A stretch of 64,000 nt of DNA, from positions 2,976,001 through 3,040,000 of the forward strand of contig NZ_CP025066.1 of the NCBI RefSeq assembly GCF_002952775.1. Direction: 5' to 3'. The DNA is from Halalkaliarchaeum desulfuricum (lineage in GTDB: Archaea; Halobacteriota; Halobacteria; Halobacteriales; Haloferacaceae). The position numbers and the translations under genes are program-made. Positions 50,399-59,516 of the stretch are shown piece after piece; the first letter of the stretch is position 1; every line of letters begins with the position of its first letter. A model generated the notes under the pieces. That model saw only the letters and a list, made by a program, of their open reading frames with translations, was not told the DNA's origin and did not search any database.

Positions 50399-51892
50399 AT
50401 GCTCTCCGGCTGGCGGTACCGAATCGCGAGTGCAACCGGCGTGATCTGTCTCACGATTGGAGCCGTGCTGCTAGCCAACCATCCGACCGCCCAACTACTC
50501 TTTACGACCTACGTTCCGCTCTTCAACCGCCTCGAACCGACGGTTCTCACCGGCGACTCCCTCCAGCTCGCACTGCTCTTGAGCGTCGCTGCGATCGCCG
50601 GCAGCCTCGTCCCCCTTTATAAACCCCGTCCGCGACGAATCCTCGACACGATCTTCCTCGCACAAAAGCGCGTGCTCACCGGCGGCCTCGTACTGGCAAC
50701 CCTCGGGTTTTTCAAGTGGTCTCACCGCCTCCCCAGGGCGACGCTGACGATGCTGGTCGGGACCCTCCTCGTGGTGATCCCGCTGTGGTTCGTCTGGATC
50801 CGTCGTCCCGCCGACGAGGCCGACCGCGCCATCCTGGTGGGCGACGATCTCGAACAGATCCGTCGGATCACTCCCGACGTCGAGGGACACCTCATCGGCT
50901 GTCTCTGCCCGACGTACCTCAACGGCGCCGAGATCGCGGCCGAAAACTGGCTCGACGACGACGCCGGACGATACTCGACTAGCGTTCCGGACGGCGGTGC
51001 CACAGTCGACCATCCGCCGGCGGACGAACGCGTCCTCGAAATCGGCACCGACGCAGGGACGATTAAACGTCTCGGGGGACTCTCCCGACTGGAGGACGTC
51101 ATCCGGGAGTACGACGTCGACACTGCCGTGTTGGCGTTCCGGCACGCCGATCGGGCGGAGTTTTTCGGCGCACTGGACGCCTGCTACGAACACGGCGTCG
51201 CCGCCAAGGTCCACCGGGAGTTCGCCGACGCCGTCCTGACGTCCGACACCGGCGGCGGCCCACTCGTCGACGTCGAAATCGAACCCTGGGACCCACAGGA
51301 CTACGTCTTCAAACGCCTCTTCGACATCGCCTTCGCGACGGTGGGGCTGTTAGTTTTAACTCCAATAATTCTCGGTATTGCTATCGCGATAAAGCTCGAC
51401 GACGGCGGTTCAATTTTGTACGAACAAGAACGCACAGCAGCTTTCGGGGAGACATTCAGCATATACAAATTCCGCAGCATGATCGAAAACGCGGAATCCC
51501 AGACTGGTGTGAAAATCAGTGAGGAAGATGCAGGAGGAACGGACCCTCGCGTAACGAAAGTAGGACGAATACTCAGACAGACCCACATGGATGAAATCCC
51601 ACAACTGTGGTCTGTACTGGTTGGTAACATGAGCGTCGTCGGTCCACGACCGGAGCGCCCAGAATTGGACGCAGATATACAGATCGGAACGGGAGATTGG
51701 CACAAACGGTGGTTCGTCAAACCAGGGTTGACAGGGCTAGCCCAGGTAAACGATGTTACCGGATATCAACCGAAGCAAAAGCTACGTCACGACATCAAAT
51801 ATATCAAAAAACAGTCGTTCTGGGTCGATTTAAGGATCGTCGTCCGGCAGATTTGGAAGGTACTCTCGGACATGATTGAGGCAATTACATGA
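50399..51892 (+). CDS. Initiating phosphoglycosyltransferase (polyprenyl glycosylphosphotransferase family)
   Basis: A 497-residue membrane enzyme that should start glycan assembly by moving a sugar-phosphate to a lipid carrier. The N-terminal half has four to five helices and a soluble nucleotide-binding-like domain (ILVGDDLEQIRRITPDVEGH). From about residue 300 comes the catalytic domain: FKRLFDIAFATVGLLVLTPI, YEQERTAAFGETFSIYKFRS, then TDPRVTKVGRILRQTHMDEI, PQLWSVLVGNMSVVGPRPER and GLTGLAQVN. Base composition changes sharply near 51345: third positions are GC-rich before and AT-rich after, so the catalytic half was probably exchanged by recombination. It overlaps the epimerase gene by 4 bases. 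Confidence 0.9.
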   Translation: MLSGWRYRIASATGVICLTIGAVLLANHPTAQLLFTTYVPLFNRLEPTVLTGDSLQLALLLSVAAIAGSLVPLYKPRPRRILDTIFLAQKRVLTGGLVLATLGFFKWSHRLPRATLTMLVGTLLVVIPLWFVWIRRPADEADRAILVGDDLEQIRRITPDVEGHLIGCLCPTYLNGAEIAAENWLDDDAGRYSTSVPDGGATVDHPPADERVLEIGTDAGTIKRLGGLSRLEDVIREYDVDTAVLAFRHADRAEFFGALDACYEHGVAAKVHREFADAVLTSDTGGGPLVDVEIEPWDPQDYVFKRLFDIAFATVGLLVLTPIILGIAIAIKLDDGGSILYEQERTAAFGETFSIYKFRSMIENAESQTGVKISEEDAGGTDPRVTKVGRILRQTHMDEIPQLWSVLVGNMSVVGPRPERPELDADIQIGTGDWHKRWFVKPGLTGLAQVNDVTGYQPKQKLRHDIKYIKKQSFWVDLRIVVRQIWKVLSDMIEAIT

Positions 51893-52839
51893 TCCCGTCG
51901 ACCGTCTCTGCCGAAGAGTGTGGCGTAACCGACCGGACGATACTCGTCACCGGCGGCGCCGGGTTCGTCGGGGGCCACCTCGTCCGGGCGCTGTATCCGG
52001 ACAATGAGGTCCGGGTCCTGGACGACTTCTCGACCGGGCGCCGCGAGAACCTTCCGGACGGCGTGACGGTGTTCGAGGGGGACGTCCGCGAAGACGACCT
52101 CCTCGAACGCGCGGCGGCGGGCGTCGACGTCGTCTATCACCTGGCGGCGCTCGTGAGCGTCGAGGAGTCGGTCCAGGACCCCGTGGGGACGCAGTCGATC
52201 AACGCCGACGCGACCCTGTCGGTCCTGGAAGCGGCCAGGAACGCTGATGCCAGACTCGTGTTCGCCTCGAGTGCAGCCGTCTACGGCGAGCCCGAATCGA
52301 TTCCCATCACCGAATCGCACCCGACAGAGCCGACCTCACCGTACGGGCTCTCGAAGCTCACCGCCGACAGGTACGCGAGGCTGTACACCCGGCTCTACGA
52401 CATCCCGACGGTGACGCTGCGGTACTTCAACATCTACGGCCCCGGACAGCAGGGTGGCGACTACAGCGGCGTGATCGATGTCTTCCTCGAACAGGCGCTT
52501 TCGGGGGCACCGATCACCGTCCACGGCGAGGGCACCCAGACCCGCGATTTCGTCCACGTCGCCGACGTCGTCGAGGCGAACCTCCGGGCGGCGACGACCG
52601 ACGCCGTCGGGCGGGCGTTCAACGTCGGCACCGGCACCGAAACCTCGGTGCTCGAACTCGCGGAGGTGATCCGGGACGCCGCCGACTCGGAGTCGAAAGT
52701 GGTCTTCGAGCCGGCCCGCCCCGGGGACATCTCCGAGAGCAGGGCAGATATCAGCCGGAGTCGCAAGGAACTGGATTTCGAGCCGGAAGTCTCGCTCGAA
52801 GCGGGGTTGAGACAGATCGTGGCGGTCCGACGCGGGTGA
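51889..52839 (+). CDS. NAD-dependent nucleotide-sugar epimerase
   Basis: A 316-residue extended SDR. TILVTGGAGFVGGHLVRALY is near 19, VYHLAALVSVEESVQDP near 83, FASSAAVYGEP near 126 (catalytic Ser), SPYGLSKLTADRYARLY near 146 (Tyr-x3-Lys) and RYFNIYGPGQQGGDYSGVID near 178. It resembles UDP-glucose/UDP-N-acetylglucosamine 4-epimerases. It is coupled to the sugar transferase by a 4-base overlap, so it probably makes the first sugar. It is GC-rich throughout, unlike the end of the preceding gene. Confidence 0.9.
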   Translation: MIPSTVSAEECGVTDRTILVTGGAGFVGGHLVRALYPDNEVRVLDDFSTGRRENLPDGVTVFEGDVREDDLLERAAAGVDVVYHLAALVSVEESVQDPVGTQSINADATLSVLEAARNADARLVFASSAAVYGEPESIPITESHPTEPTSPYGLSKLTADRYARLYTRLYDIPTVTLRYFNIYGPGQQGGDYSGVIDVFLEQALSGAPITVHGEGTQTRDFVHVADVVEANLRAATTDAVGRAFNVGTGTETSVLELAEVIRDAADSESKVVFEPARPGDISESRADISRSRKELDFEPEVSLEAGLRQIVAVRRG

Positions 52840-52921
52840 CGGCCACAGAAAAATCACGAGTACATGTTCCACAGGGGAGGGTATCGTATTTATCCCCGGC
52901 AATGCAACACGTTACCTGAGA

Positions 52922-53539
52922 ATGACAGAACTCCCAATCGACGTCCGGAACCGCGAACTCCGCACGGCCGACCAGTTCGGTATCAAGGAGACGTATCAGT
53001 CGGATCTCGAGGGGGTTTTGATCCCACGAGCGGAGATCGAGGATTGCGTGGCCCAGCTCGGGTCCGAGATCTCGGCGGAGTACCACTCGAATCCAGACTT
53101 CTACCCGATCTGTGTTCTCAAGGGGGCGATTCGGTTCTTCGTGGACCTGCTGCGCGAGGTCGATCTCGGCGTCCCCTACAGCGAGGGTGTCGTCCACTCC
53201 TCCCGATACCACGCCGGTCCGACCACCGACACGCCGACCGTGCAGTTCTTCCACGAAGAGCAGATCGAAGGCAAGGACGTCCTGTTGGTCGAGGACATCC
53301 TCGACGAGGGATACACGCTGGCGACGCTCCGTGACCGGATCGAGGAGTTCGACCCGTCCTCGATCCGAATCGTGACGCTGTTCGACAAGACTGTAAACCG
53401 GGAGGTTGCGGTCGACTCGGCGTTCACGGGGTTCACGGTCCCGGACGAGTTCTTCATCGGATACGGACTCGATTACGACGAGCAGTACCGGGACCTCCGT
53501 CATCTCGGCGTTCTCGATCCGGAAATCTTCCGCGGTTGA
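52922..53539 (+). CDS. Purine phosphoribosyltransferase (HGPRT-like)
   Basis: This 205-residue enzyme carries the PRPP-binding loop VLLVEDILDEGYTLATLRDR near residues 120-139. YPICVLKGAIRFFVDLLREV near 60-79 is the PPi-binding Lys-Gly loop. VPDEFFIGYGLDYDEQYRDL near 178 is the base-specific segment typical of hypoxanthine phosphoribosyltransferases. It should salvage hypoxanthine or guanine to its nucleotide. Length is standard. It is GC-rich and probably independent of the glycan genes. Confidence 0.88.
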   Translation: MTELPIDVRNRELRTADQFGIKETYQSDLEGVLIPRAEIEDCVAQLGSEISAEYHSNPDFYPICVLKGAIRFFVDLLREVDLGVPYSEGVVHSSRYHAGPTTDTPTVQFFHEEQIEGKDVLLVEDILDEGYTLATLRDRIEEFDPSSIRIVTLFDKTVNREVAVDSAFTGFTVPDEFFIGYGLDYDEQYRDLRHLGVLDPEIFRG

Positions 53540-53613
53540 CGTGCGAACCCACGGAACGGAACACCGCCCACGCCGGGGTCACGCCTATAGGTACCGATAC
53601 ACATGGATACGCT

Positions 53614-54510
53614 ATGAGCGAACAGTTCTCAGAGCAGGTCGATCCAGGAGCGGTGTTCTCGTTGCTGGGCAACGAGACGCGACTCGAGATACTCCAGACG
53701 CTCTGGGCGACCGACGTGGAGACGGTTCCCTTTTCAACGCTGTACGACGCCGTCGACGTCGACGACACAGGACAGTTCAATTACCACCTCGGCAACCTCG
53801 TCGGACAGTTCGTTGCAAAGACCGAAGACGGGTATCGGCTCACGCAGGCGGGCAGACACGTCAACGGGGCTATCGCGTCCGGAAGCTACACTGTCGAGGG
53901 CGAACTCGAGCCGATCGAACTGGACGGTTCGTGTCGTATGTGTGGAGGGAGCCAGTACCTCCAGTACGACACCGAGCGGGTCGAAGTCGAGTGTGACTCC
54001 TGTGCGGCCGGGTGGGAGGGAATCGTCCCGCCGGCGGTGCTGGCCGGGCGCGACCGCGAAGCGATTCCTACGGTCGTCAGCGATCACCTCCGGACCCAGT
54101 TCCGCCGGATCGCAGCCGGCTTCTGCCGCTATTGCAGCGGCGAGACAGTCCCGACGGTGCAACCGATCGCTGAGCTGGCCGTCGGTACCGAACCGGAGGA
54201 GGACGGCCCACCCGCCGATCAACCCGCCGTCCAGTTCGAGTGTCGGCGGTGTGGCCACCGTTCGGGACTCTCGCTGGATCACGCGCTCTTGCTGGTCGAA
54301 CCAGAGGTGGAGTGTTTCTTCTACGAACACGGGATTCACGTCCGAGAAACACCGGTCTGGAACGTTCCCGAGCTCGATCCCGGGAACGCCGCAGTCATTC
54401 AAACGGATCCGACCCGGGCACGAGCGACCTTCAGAATCGATGATGACGAGCTACTCGTGACTGTCGACGAGGAGTTGCAGGTTGTAGAAATCGATAGGCG
54501 CAACAACTGA
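53614..54510 (+). CDS. ArsR-type transcription regulator with zinc-ribbon repeats
   Basis: A 298-residue protein. Residues 10-85 form a winged helix (AVFSLLGNETRLEILQTLWA, then TGQFNYHLGNLVGQFVAKTE), as in the ArsR-like haloarchaeal regulators. Two Cys clusters follow: CRMCGG...CDSC near 108-127 and CRYCSG...CRRCG near 173-215, each able to bind a zinc. The C-terminal part ends with a beta segment (RARATFRIDDDELLVTVDEE). ATG 53614 gives the standard start. Targets unknown; it stands alone after the phosphoribosyltransferase. Confidence 0.8.
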   Translation: MSEQFSEQVDPGAVFSLLGNETRLEILQTLWATDVETVPFSTLYDAVDVDDTGQFNYHLGNLVGQFVAKTEDGYRLTQAGRHVNGAIASGSYTVEGELEPIELDGSCRMCGGSQYLQYDTERVEVECDSCAAGWEGIVPPAVLAGRDREAIPTVVSDHLRTQFRRIAAGFCRYCSGETVPTVQPIAELAVGTEPEEDGPPADQPAVQFECRRCGHRSGLSLDHALLLVEPEVECFFYEHGIHVRETPVWNVPELDPGNAAVIQTDPTRARATFRIDDDELLVTVDEELQVVEIDRRNN

Positions 54511-54578
54511 GGAAAAAGATTCCGCCATGTTTGCGTCATTCAGACTAAAATACGTCAATTCTATTGACAACAATTGAG

Positions 54579-55028
54579 ATGTTCGAGCGCACCGAACGGA
54601 GGTATCTCGAGTCCGCACCGATCGGTCGGCTCGCCACTGTCGACGTCGACGGACGACCACACGTCGTGCCAGTCTGCTTCGCGTTCGCCGACGGGAATAT
54701 CGTGACGCCGATCGACGAGAAACCACAGGACGTGGCGCCGAGGGAGCTCCGACGTAGTCGAAATATTCGGGAGAATCCCCGCGTCGCGCTCGTGGTCGAC
54801 CACTACACGGACAACTGGTCGGAGCTCGGCTGGGTGCAGGTGCGTGGAACAGCCACGCTCGTCGATCCCGACGACACGATCCACGCGGCGGCAGTGACTG
54901 CACTCCGGTCGAAGTACGACCAGTACGACGCTCACGACCTCGAAAGGCGACCGCTCATCCGGATTTCGCCGGGATCTGTTCGGTCCTGGGGGACACTCAC
55001 CTGTCCGGACGATTCCGGAGGAGCGTGA
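54579..55028 (+). CDS. PPOX-class F420/FMN-dependent enzyme
   Basis: This 149-residue split-barrel protein contains YLESAPIGRLATVDVDGRPH then VVPVCFAFADGNIVTPID, the N-terminal pyridoxamine-phosphate-oxidase-like barrel. GWVQVRGTATLVDPDDT and a LIRISPGSVRSWG tail follow, as in the short F420-binding family TIGR03668. It should reduce or oxidise a small substrate with F420 or FMN. ATG 54579 is preferred over TTG 54564. An AT-rich region directly upstream probably holds the promoter. Confidence 0.82.
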   Translation: MFERTERRYLESAPIGRLATVDVDGRPHVVPVCFAFADGNIVTPIDEKPQDVAPRELRRSRNIRENPRVALVVDHYTDNWSELGWVQVRGTATLVDPDDTIHAAAVTALRSKYDQYDAHDLERRPLIRISPGSVRSWGTLTCPDDSGGA

Positions 55029-55459
55029 GCGAACGGCCGTCGAACGCGTGAAAACTGCAGCCGCGAGCCGGACACTGTCGCGCCGGGCGTTCCGCGAAGA
55101 ACTGTTTGTCGTTCCGGCAGTGCTGACAGCCGACGAGCCACTGCGTGGGTTCGTCGATAGGCCCGATAGTATTACGATAATAGTCAAAAGTATTATTGAG
55201 GTTCCGGAGGGATCTTCAGCGGGATGCAGACTCGGAGGGTCGATTCGGGGACGCAGGCCGTAAGCGTCTGTGACGCCGAATCCGGGGCGGTGACGGCCAC
55301 AGCCGGCGGAACTCGGAGCCAACGCGCTGCCGACCGAGTAGCCCGAGTGACCCGCCGTTGCGACGCAGTCCGGACGGATTCCGCAGTACCGCACCAGAAT
55401 ATCCCCCGACGTCGACCGGGAGGCTCCGCGAAGGGGCACAGGAGCCAGGTCGGACAGTA
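55029..55459. other. Leader region of the ABC importer operon
   Basis: Contains an AT-rich operator-like zone (55168-55200). A 78-codon Arg-rich open frame (55224-55460) touches the permease start but shows no convincing codon signal. Otherwise nothing is seen. Confidence 0.4.
55168..55200. promoter_or_regulatory. AT-rich operator/promoter of the importer operon
   Basis: TATTA and TAATA flank CGA at 55170-55182, and a further TATTAT occurs at 55191-55196 in a GC-rich setting, 260-290 bases before the first gene. It is the likely promoter with a repressor site. Confidence 0.4.
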
Positions 55460-56407
55460 ATGAGACTGCGACGGATCGTGTTGCGGCGGATCGGTTCGGC
55501 CACCGTCGTCATGGTCGGGGTGTCCGTGATTACCTATTGGCTCCTCTTTCTCACCCCCGGCGATCCGGCGTACACGATTCTCCGCGCACAGCGAGGGGGC
55601 CAGCCGTCCACCGCCGAAGTCGAGGCGTTCCGTGCCGAACACGGATTCGACGACCCGTTCCTGTACCAGTACGCCGCCTGGATCACCGACGTGCTTCAGG
55701 GTGATCTCGGGACGTCCTACTCCTACTCGGAGCCGGTGGCGTCGCTCTTGCTCGCTTACCTCCCGAACACGCTGGAGTTGGCCATCGCGGCCATGGCGGT
55801 CTCGTTGGTCGTGGCGCTCCCGCTCGGTGTGTTGAGCGCGGTCCATCACGACACCTGGATCGACAGGGCGAGCCAACTCGCGGCTCTCGCGGGCGTGTCG
55901 ATTCCGAACTTCTGGCTTGGGTATCTGTTGATCCTCCTCGTCTCGCTGCAGTTGGGTCTGACCCCCACGTCCGGCTCCGGAACGGTCGCTCACCTCGTCC
56001 TGCCGGCGATCACGCTCGGGACCGGTCTCGCAGCCGTCGTCACGCGGCTCGTTCGTACGTCGATGCTGGACGTTCTCGGGGAAGCATACGTGGATACGGC
56101 GCGGTCGAAGGGGGTTCGCGAGCGACTCGTGATCTACAGACACGTCTTCCGGAACGCGTTGCTGCCCGTCGTGACGATCGTCGGCCTCCAGTTCGGGTTC
56201 GTGTTGAGTGGCGCGGTGATCGTCGAGGTCGTCTTCCAGCGGCCGGGGCTGGGGACGCTTCTGGTCGATGCCGTGTTCGCGCGGGACTACCCGGTCGTGC
56301 AGGGGGTCGTCCTCCTCATTGCAGCCGTGTTCGTCGCGGTGAACCAGCTCGTCGACCTCGCGTACGTGCTGTTGGATCCACGGATCGACCGCGGAGGGCG
56401 ACTGTGA
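55460..56407 (+). CDS. Dipeptide/nickel-type ABC importer permease (DppB-like)
   Basis: A 315-residue permease with six helices starting MRLRRIVLRRIGSATVVMVG. LLFLTPGDPAYTILRAQRGG near 28 is the conserved N-terminal GDP motif. The EAA-type ATPase contact LGEAYVDTARSKGVRERLVI lies near residue 207. The C-terminus VVFQRPGLGTLLVDAVFARD then YPVVQGVVLLIAAVFVAVNQ is typical of DppB/OppB/NikB. It overlaps the next gene by 4 bases. The operon brings in peptides, nickel or a related small solute. Confidence 0.92.
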   Translation: MRLRRIVLRRIGSATVVMVGVSVITYWLLFLTPGDPAYTILRAQRGGQPSTAEVEAFRAEHGFDDPFLYQYAAWITDVLQGDLGTSYSYSEPVASLLLAYLPNTLELAIAAMAVSLVVALPLGVLSAVHHDTWIDRASQLAALAGVSIPNFWLGYLLILLVSLQLGLTPTSGSGTVAHLVLPAITLGTGLAAVVTRLVRTSMLDVLGEAYVDTARSKGVRERLVIYRHVFRNALLPVVTIVGLQFGFVLSGAVIVEVVFQRPGLGTLLVDAVFARDYPVVQGVVLLIAAVFVAVNQLVDLAYVLLDPRIDRGGRL

Positions 56408-57333
56408 CCGACCCCACTACACTTCGGGAGCGCGTCGGGGCAGCCCCGTGGGGACTCTCGGCGTGGCTCCGCCGCGTCGACTCGTCGTTCGTGCGGTCGA
56501 TGCGGCACAACGCCGGCGTCCGTCTGGGCGGTTCGATCGTGGCGGTGCTGACGATCGTTGCCGTCCTGGGGCCGGTCGTCTCCCCGTACGATCCGACAGC
56601 GCAGGTTCTCGACTCCCGGCTTGCGGCACCGTCGCTCGCCCACCCGCTGGGAACGGACGCGCTCGGCCGTGACGTCGCCACGCGACTCGTCTACGGTGCC
56701 CGCGTCTCGCTCGTGCTCGCGTTGGTAGCGACGGCGGTTCGGCTGGGCGTGGGAACCGCTGTCGGACTGGTCGCGGGCTATGCAGGCGGGGTCGTCGACG
56801 CGGCGCTCATGCGGCTCGTCGACATCCAACTGGCGTTTCCCGGGCTCGTGCTCGCTCTCGTCGTCGCCGGTGTGCTCGGCCCGAGTCTCACGAACGTCCT
56901 GATCGCCCTCTCTGTGGTCGGCTGGGCGTCCTACGCCCGTGTCGTCCGGGCGAACGTCCTGGCTGTGAAGGATCGGGCGTTCGTCGAATCCGCCCAGCTC
57001 TACGGGACGCCGCCGCGACGCGTCGCCCGCCGCCATCTGATGCCGAACGTCGTCAATCCGGTGCTCGTGCTGGCGACGATGAACCTCGGGTCGATCGTGC
57101 TGACCGCGGCCGGGCTCTCGTTTCTGGGGCTGGGCGCACAACCACCGACACCGGAGTGGGGAACGATGATCGCCGGCGGCCGCGAGTACCTCCGTACGGC
57201 CCCGTGGCTCGTCACGGCCCCGGGCGTGGCAATCATGGTCACCGTCATCGGATGCAACGTCTTCGGTGACGGTCTCCGGGACGTTCTCGACCCCGATCAT
57301 CTCGGAAATCGTACCAGGAGGAAGCCAACGTGA
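56404..57333 (+). CDS. Dipeptide/nickel-type ABC importer permease (DppC-like)
   Basis: A 309-residue permease with an N-terminal DppC segment (LGPVVSPYDPTAQVLDSRLA, HPLGTDALGRDVATRLVYGA) and six helices. The ATPase contact loop VESAQLYGTPPRRVARRHLM lies near 198-217, and GLSFLGLGAQPPTPEWGTMI near 238 is the family C-terminal motif. GTG start 56404 overlaps the upstream stop by 4 bases; the end overlaps the ATPase gene by 4 bases. Complete. Confidence 0.92.
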   Translation: MTDPTTLRERVGAAPWGLSAWLRRVDSSFVRSMRHNAGVRLGGSIVAVLTIVAVLGPVVSPYDPTAQVLDSRLAAPSLAHPLGTDALGRDVATRLVYGARVSLVLALVATAVRLGVGTAVGLVAGYAGGVVDAALMRLVDIQLAFPGLVLALVVAGVLGPSLTNVLIALSVVGWASYARVVRANVLAVKDRAFVESAQLYGTPPRRVARRHLMPNVVNPVLVLATMNLGSIVLTAAGLSFLGLGAQPPTPEWGTMIAGGREYLRTAPWLVTAPGVAIMVTVIGCNVFGDGLRDVLDPDHLGNRTRRKPT

Positions 57334-59516
57334 CCCTCACCGTCGAGAACCTTCACGTCCGGTTTCCGACGGGATCTGCCCCCGTCCGCGCGGTCAACGG
57401 CGCGTCCTTCGAAGTCGGGGACGGGGAGATCGTCGGGCTGGTCGGCGAAAGCGGCTGTGGGAAGTCGGTGACCGCCCGCTCGATCGTCAGGCTCGAAGCG
57501 CCCGGCGAGATCGCCCGTGGAACCATTACCTTCGATGGGACGGACCTGACGACCGCCGGGAAGCCGACACTGCGTCGGCTTCGCAACCGGGAGCTCGGGA
57601 TCGTCTTCCAGCACCCTTCGGAGGCGCTGAACCCGGTCTACACCGTCGGCGAGCAGATCGCCGAGGCGCTTTGCGCCGATCGACAGCCGGACGATCAACC
57701 GGACAGTCGATCGCTCGTGGGAGCGCTGTTGTCCCGGGCGAGAACACGACTCGACACCGAACCTACCCGACACCGTGTCGTCGAGTTACTCGCGGAGGTC
57801 GGCATGCCCCAGCCCGCCGACCGCGTCGACGCCTATCCACACCAGCTCAGCGAGGGGATGTGCGAACGAGTGATGCTCGCGATCGCCCTCGCACGACGAC
57901 CGTCCGTCCTCGTCGCCGACGAACCGACGACCGCGCTCGACACGACCACACAGGCCGCGATCCTGGATCGTCTCGCGACGCTCAACGAGTCGTTCGGGAT
58001 GGGGATGCTCCTCATCAGCCACGATTTGGGCGTCGTGTCCCGAATCTGTGACCGTATCGTCGTCATGTACGAGGGGACCGTCGTCGAGACGGGACCGACC
58101 GGGGCGGTGCTGAGCGATCCGGTCCACCCGTACACCAAATCGCTGTTGGCGTGTCGTCCCGGCTGGACCGACCCCGGGAACCGACTGCCGACAGTCGGCG
58201 GCCGTCCCTCCTCCGAGACCGGGGGCGACGGCTGTGCGTTCGCTGACCGCTGTCCGGCCGCGGTCGAACACTGCCGGCGGTCGACGCCCCCGGTCGTCTC
58301 CGTGTCCGACGCCCACACCGTCCGCTGTGGGGTGTCCGACGCACGGGAAAGCCCCCTCCGGGCGCTTTCGAACCGCGGCGAGCGGGAGGATGTCCCCGGC
58401 GATACGACACATGCACGCAAATCGTCGGATGGGGGTTCGACCGCCCCGCCGGTCGAACTCGACGGAGTCACGAAATCCTTCCGCACCGACGACGGACTCT
58501 TGGCTCGGCTCCGCAAAACGACAGATCGGCTGACAGCAGTGTCGGACGTCTCGCTGAAACTCGAGGCCGGCGAGACCCTGACGCTGGTCGGCGAATCGGG
58601 ATGCGGGAAAACGACGCTGGCGCGACTGATCGCCGGTCTCGAGACGCCCGACAGGGGAACCGTTCGGCTGCACGGCGAGCCGGTCGGTGGTGTCGAGTCC
58701 CGGCAGCCAGACCAGCTCGAAGCGGTCGGCGTCGTCTTCCAGAACCCCGCAACCAGCCTCAATCCCCGTCGAACCGTCCGTGCGGCGATCGCGGAACCGC
58801 TCGTCGAAGCCGGGTGGTCCCCCTCGCGTCGACAGGATCGCATCGAGAACCTCCTCGAACTGGTCGACCTCCGGCCGGACCACGCCGAGCGGTATCCGCG
58901 CCAGCTCTCGGGCGGGCAACGACAGCGCGTCGCGATCGCCCGTGCGCTCGCGCTCGAACCGTCGGTGCTCGTCCTCGACGAGCCGACGACCGCCCTGGAC
59001 GTCTCGGTCCAGGCGCGGATCCTCAACCTGCTTTCGGACCTGCAGGCGGAACTCGGGGTGACGTATCTGTTCGTCACCCACGACCTCGAAGTCGCCCGTC
59101 ACGTCGCCGACAGGGTCGCCGTGATGTATCTCGGGGCGCTTTTCGAGACCGGCCCGGCCGAACAGGTGCTCTCGGAACCGCGCCACCCCTATACCGGGAC
59201 GCTGATGAGCGCCGCGCCGGGTACCGAAGGCGCCACAGTGGGCGACCTGGCGGGCGAGCCACCGGATCCGACGGAGCAGCCCGCCGGCTGTGCGTACCAC
59301 GACCGGTGTCCGATCGCCGACGAGACGTGTGAAACGTCCCGACCACCGGTCGTCACCGTCGGCGACGGACGTTCGCGGTGCCATCACGTTGACGCGTGGT
59401 TCCGGTACCACTCGCGAACAAAAACGGGAACGAGAACGGACACAGTCGCGAACGACGACATCCGGACGGACACGGCCTCGAACGACAGGGTTCAAAAACG
59501 ACAAACAAATGACTGA
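57330..59516 (+). CDS. Fused importer ATPase (DppD-DppF in one chain)
   Basis: A 728-residue protein with two ABC ATPase domains. The first has Walker A LVGESGCGKSVTARS near 38, signature LSEGMCERVMLAIALARRPS near 172 (Glu where most have Gly) and VLVADEPTTALDTT. A C-terminal Cys motif GCAFADRCPAAVEHC follows near 298. The second has LVGESGCGKTTLARL near 419, LSGGQRQRVAIARALALEPS near 525, VLVLDEPTTALDVS and GCAYHDRCPIADETC near 655. In most systems these are two genes. The end overlaps the binding-protein gene by 8 bases. Confidence 0.92.
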   Translation: MTLTVENLHVRFPTGSAPVRAVNGASFEVGDGEIVGLVGESGCGKSVTARSIVRLEAPGEIARGTITFDGTDLTTAGKPTLRRLRNRELGIVFQHPSEALNPVYTVGEQIAEALCADRQPDDQPDSRSLVGALLSRARTRLDTEPTRHRVVELLAEVGMPQPADRVDAYPHQLSEGMCERVMLAIALARRPSVLVADEPTTALDTTTQAAILDRLATLNESFGMGMLLISHDLGVVSRICDRIVVMYEGTVVETGPTGAVLSDPVHPYTKSLLACRPGWTDPGNRLPTVGGRPSSETGGDGCAFADRCPAAVEHCRRSTPPVVSVSDAHTVRCGVSDARESPLRALSNRGEREDVPGDTTHARKSSDGGSTAPPVELDGVTKSFRTDDGLLARLRKTTDRLTAVSDVSLKLEAGETLTLVGESGCGKTTLARLIAGLETPDRGTVRLHGEPVGGVESRQPDQLEAVGVVFQNPATSLNPRRTVRAAIAEPLVEAGWSPSRRQDRIENLLELVDLRPDHAERYPRQLSGGQRQRVAIARALALEPSVLVLDEPTTALDVSVQARILNLLSDLQAELGVTYLFVTHDLEVARHVADRVAVMYLGALFETGPAEQVLSEPRHPYTGTLMSAAPGTEGATVGDLAGEPPDPTEQPAGCAYHDRCPIADETCETSRPPVVTVGDGRSRCHHVDAWFRYHSRTKTGTRTDTVANDDIRTDTASNDRVQKRQTND

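Noticed and set aside
54561-55439. Minus-strand frame of 292 codons
   Set aside because: It is the shadow of the PPOX gene plus leader; Ser/Arg-rich and motif-free.
55224-55460. 78-codon frame touching the permease start
   Set aside because: Arg/Ala-rich with poor codon pattern; more likely an untranslated leader.
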